DNA of 64,000 nt, taken from contig NZ_JABWQV010000005.1 of assembly GCF_014268615.1 (NCBI RefSeq), forward strand, positions 1-64,000. The letters are read 5' to 3'. Of this stretch, positions 62,479 to 64,000 are shown piece by piece. The number at the start of each line of letters is the position of its first letter. Position 1 is the first letter of the stretch. Source of the stretch: Pseudomonas tehranensis. GTDB taxonomy: Bacteria; Pseudomonadota; Gammaproteobacteria; Pseudomonadales; Pseudomonadaceae. Both the position numbers and the translations under genes were made by a program. A model generated the notes under the pieces. That model was not told where the DNA came from and did not search any database. It saw only the letters and a list, made by a program, of their open reading frames with translations.

Positions 62479-63426
62479 ATGACGGCCTTGACTTTCTTCG
62501 CCGCGGTCCCAGTCGTAGCCGCTACGGGCAAAGGGCTGCCGGTGCTTGGTATCACCCACGGTCTGCATCAGGGGGTTTGCCTGCCCTTGGACAAGCCCGT
62601 CTACATTCTTGGTTGTGCCGCAAGTGTTGATCTGTTGCTCAGCGACGCAGGCATTGCCGAACGTCATATGGCGCTGCGTTTCAGCGCTGGTCAGGTGGCC
62701 GTCGAAGCGATTGGTGGCGACGTGTTTGTGTGCGCCCCCCATGCCCGGGAAATGCTGATTCCTTCCGGCAAGGGGCATCGTGCGCCTTTGCCCGTGGATA
62801 TTCGCATCGGCGAAGCCCGCCTGACCCTCAGTCGCGACACCGCATGCCTGGCGCCGATAGCGGCTCCAGCTGTAACACCTGCCTGGCAGCGCAAGCCGCA
62901 GTGGATCATTGCCTTGCTGCTGATGTTCTTGTGTGTGGGCGCCTTTGCCTTCCGGGGCGAGCCGGTCTCGCCGCAGGCATTGAACAGCGCTGACGAGGCC
63001 GCTGCGCTGGCCGTGCTCGATGAACCGACGCAGACCATCGCGCAGGCCAGGGCTTGGCTCGAACAGCAGCTTGCCAGGTCAGGCCTGCACCAGATCAAGG
63101 TCAGCGAAGTCGATGGCCAGCTCAGTGCCCAGGGGACTTATGGCCCCACCCAGAAAAGCCAGTGGCTTGACGTGCAGCAAGCTTTTGATAGTCACTTCGG
63201 CCAACAGGTGATGTTGCTTCCCGGCGTGGTGGCCCGCAACGAAATCGCCAAGCCCCGTGTGCGTTTTCAGGCGGTTTGGTTTGGCGATAACCCGTATGTG
63301 ATCAACAACGACGGCGAACGCCTGTTTCCAGGGGCTGCGCTGGCCGATAACTGGATACTCGAACGCATCGAGAACCATCGGGTGATTCTCGCCCGTGGTG
63401 AAGAACGGTTCACGCTCACCTTATGA
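62479..63426 (+). CDS. SctD/HrpQ-like inner-membrane ring protein
   Basis: A 315-residue protein: an FHA-like cytoplasmic domain (residues about 20-125; LPLDKPVYILGCAASVDLLLSDAGIAERHMAL), one membrane span near 140-157 (WIIALLLMFLCVGAFAF), and a periplasmic part with a BON-like region. This is the layout of SctD (HrpQ, YscD) proteins, and the length matches HrpQ (about 320) better than YscD (about 420). It overlaps the next gene by four bases. Confidence 0.82.
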   Translation: MTALTFFAAVPVVAATGKGLPVLGITHGLHQGVCLPLDKPVYILGCAASVDLLLSDAGIAERHMALRFSAGQVAVEAIGGDVFVCAPHAREMLIPSGKGHRAPLPVDIRIGEARLTLSRDTACLAPIAAPAVTPAWQRKPQWIIALLLMFLCVGAFAFRGEPVSPQALNSADEAAALAVLDEPTQTIAQARAWLEQQLARSGLHQIKVSEVDGQLSAQGTYGPTQKSQWLDVQQAFDSHFGQQVMLLPGVVARNEIAKPRVRFQAVWFGDNPYVINNDGERLFPGAALADNWILERIENHRVILARGEERFTLTL

Positions 63427-63785
63427 GAATTGATCCGGGTGCGCCCTTACCGACAACCGCCGAAAGAACCCCGGCGGTAGACAGCGTCCAGCCGGCCAAG
63501 GCGCGCCAAGGTGGACGCTTCGAGGCGGTGCTGGGCCAGCGCGCGGTGTTGGCACGCCGTTCGTTGCGTGCCGAGATTGAGCAGTCGGGCATCGTTGAGG
63601 GCATGACGGCCGAGCTGTTCGGCAGTCGCCGCTCGATGGAGATTCTCGAATACGTCTTGGACAACGTGATTCCCACCCTGGATGCCGAGCCCGACATCAA
63701 GGTGTTGGCCCATGAACTGATCAGCGAAGAAATCGCCTTGCGCCGCTTGCTCGAAGAGCAACGCGCCGAGGTGATCGAGTCATGA
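63423..63785 (+). CDS. small type III cluster protein of unknown function
   Basis: A 120-residue protein with a Pro-rich, probably disordered N-terminus, then a helical part rich in Glu and Leu (VLDNVIPTLDAEPDIKVLAHEL, then IALRRLLEEQR). It overlaps both neighbours by ATGA, so it is made with the ring protein and TPR protein. I do not recognise the family; a chaperone or needle-associated co-factor is possible. Confidence 0.65.
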   Translation: MRIDPGAPLPTTAERTPAVDSVQPAKARQGGRFEAVLGQRAVLARRSLRAEIEQSGIVEGMTAELFGSRRSMEILEYVLDNVIPTLDAEPDIKVLAHELISEEIALRRLLEEQRAEVIES

Positions 63786-64000
63786 ATCGTCAAGAACAGG
63801 ACTGCGTCGATCTGCTCAAGGGCATGGGCGAGTTGTATCGCCGTAGCGGCCAGTCGCAGCGTGCCTTGGTGCTGCTGTTGATCGCCGTGCAGATGGCGCC
63901 CGGCGACACTGCGTTGCTGCGCAATCTGGTCATGGCCTTTACCGACAGCGGCCAGGCCGAGCGCGCCCTGACGGCGCTAGACCGCCTGGTCGAACTGGAC
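63782..64000 (+). CDS. TPR-containing type III protein, cut by the window end
   Basis: The first 73 residues are visible and contain two TPR-like helix pairs (LLKGMGELYRRSGQSQRALVLLLIAVQMAPGD, LLRNLVMAFTDSGQAERALTALDRLVEL). It is coupled to the gene before. TPR proteins of type III clusters commonly serve as needle-subunit chaperones (SctG/SctY kind). The rest lies outside the window. Confidence 0.7.
   Translation, partial: MNRQEQDCVDLLKGMGELYRRSGQSQRALVLLLIAVQMAPGDTALLRNLVMAFTDSGQAERALTALDRLVELD

Noticed and set aside
1-64000. tRNA or rRNA genes, integrase, insertion sequence or CRISPR array
   Set aside because: I looked for these and saw none, so I cannot assign the lipid cluster or the lipase trio to a named mobile element.

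Overview
The window looks like chromosome of a plant- or soil-associated Pseudomonas of the fluorescens lineage. This is inferred from high GC, tight ATGA-coupled operons, many LysR/AraC/GntR/LacI regulators with small metabolic operons, a FecI-FecR-TonB receptor set, a LuxI/LuxR pair and the edge of a type III secretion cluster. No rRNA, tRNA, CRISPR array or intact transposon was seen.

Layout. 0-2.9 kb is a decayed stretch: a lipoprotein gene, a degraded membrane-protein gene, one conserved unknown gene and two copies of the same terminator hairpin. 2.9-10.8 kb (minus strand) is one operon: FCD-type GntR regulator, five-part peptide ABC importer and gamma-glutamyltransferase, suggesting use of gamma-glutamyl peptides. 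11.3-16.0 kb is a LacI-type regulator divergent from a three-component oxygenase (desaturase-like MocD, Rieske ferredoxin MocE, FAD reductase MocF) plus a TIM-barrel isomerase-like protein. 16.4-16.9 kb is a damaged ParDE pair.

17.0-26.9 kb is the most striking part: a divergent luxR and luxI, with luxI heading a nearly gap-free run of eleven lipid genes. They are a GNAT resembling bacterial ceramide synthase, a serine-palmitoyltransferase-like oxoamine synthase, a dolichol-kinase-like lipid kinase, a histidine phosphatase, an NAD(P) reductase of the epimerase fold, an ICMT-like methyltransferase, an ACP, a complete ketosynthase, a degenerate ketosynthase partner and a PlsC acyltransferase. 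A lux box lies upstream of luxI. Together they suggest quorum-controlled synthesis of a sphingoid-base-like amino lipid. 27.4-33.7 kb holds three unusual genes (class 3 lipase, pentapeptide-repeat protein, 1065-residue protein with a hydrophobic core and a propeller-like tail) next to a truncated methyltransferase gene.

34-52.4 kb is ordinary accessory metabolism and regulation: PEP-mutase/isocitrate-lyase-like enzyme, two MFS exporters with AraC or LysR regulators, GMC oxidoreductase, secreted alpha/beta hydrolase, an HD-GYP/LuxR hybrid, SDR with LysR, FecI/FecR/TonB receptor, ArsR with quinone-reductase-like and ABM proteins, and a CMD protein with MerR. 52.6-64 kb starts with a periplasmic binding protein and a 1237-residue hybrid kinase with two transmitter modules, then runs into a type III secretion cluster: a small exported-type protein, a HrpK/HrpF/NopX-like translocator with three exact-length 133-residue repeats, a 53-residue needle-like gene, an SctD/HrpQ-like ring protein, a small protein and the start of a TPR protein cut by the window edge.
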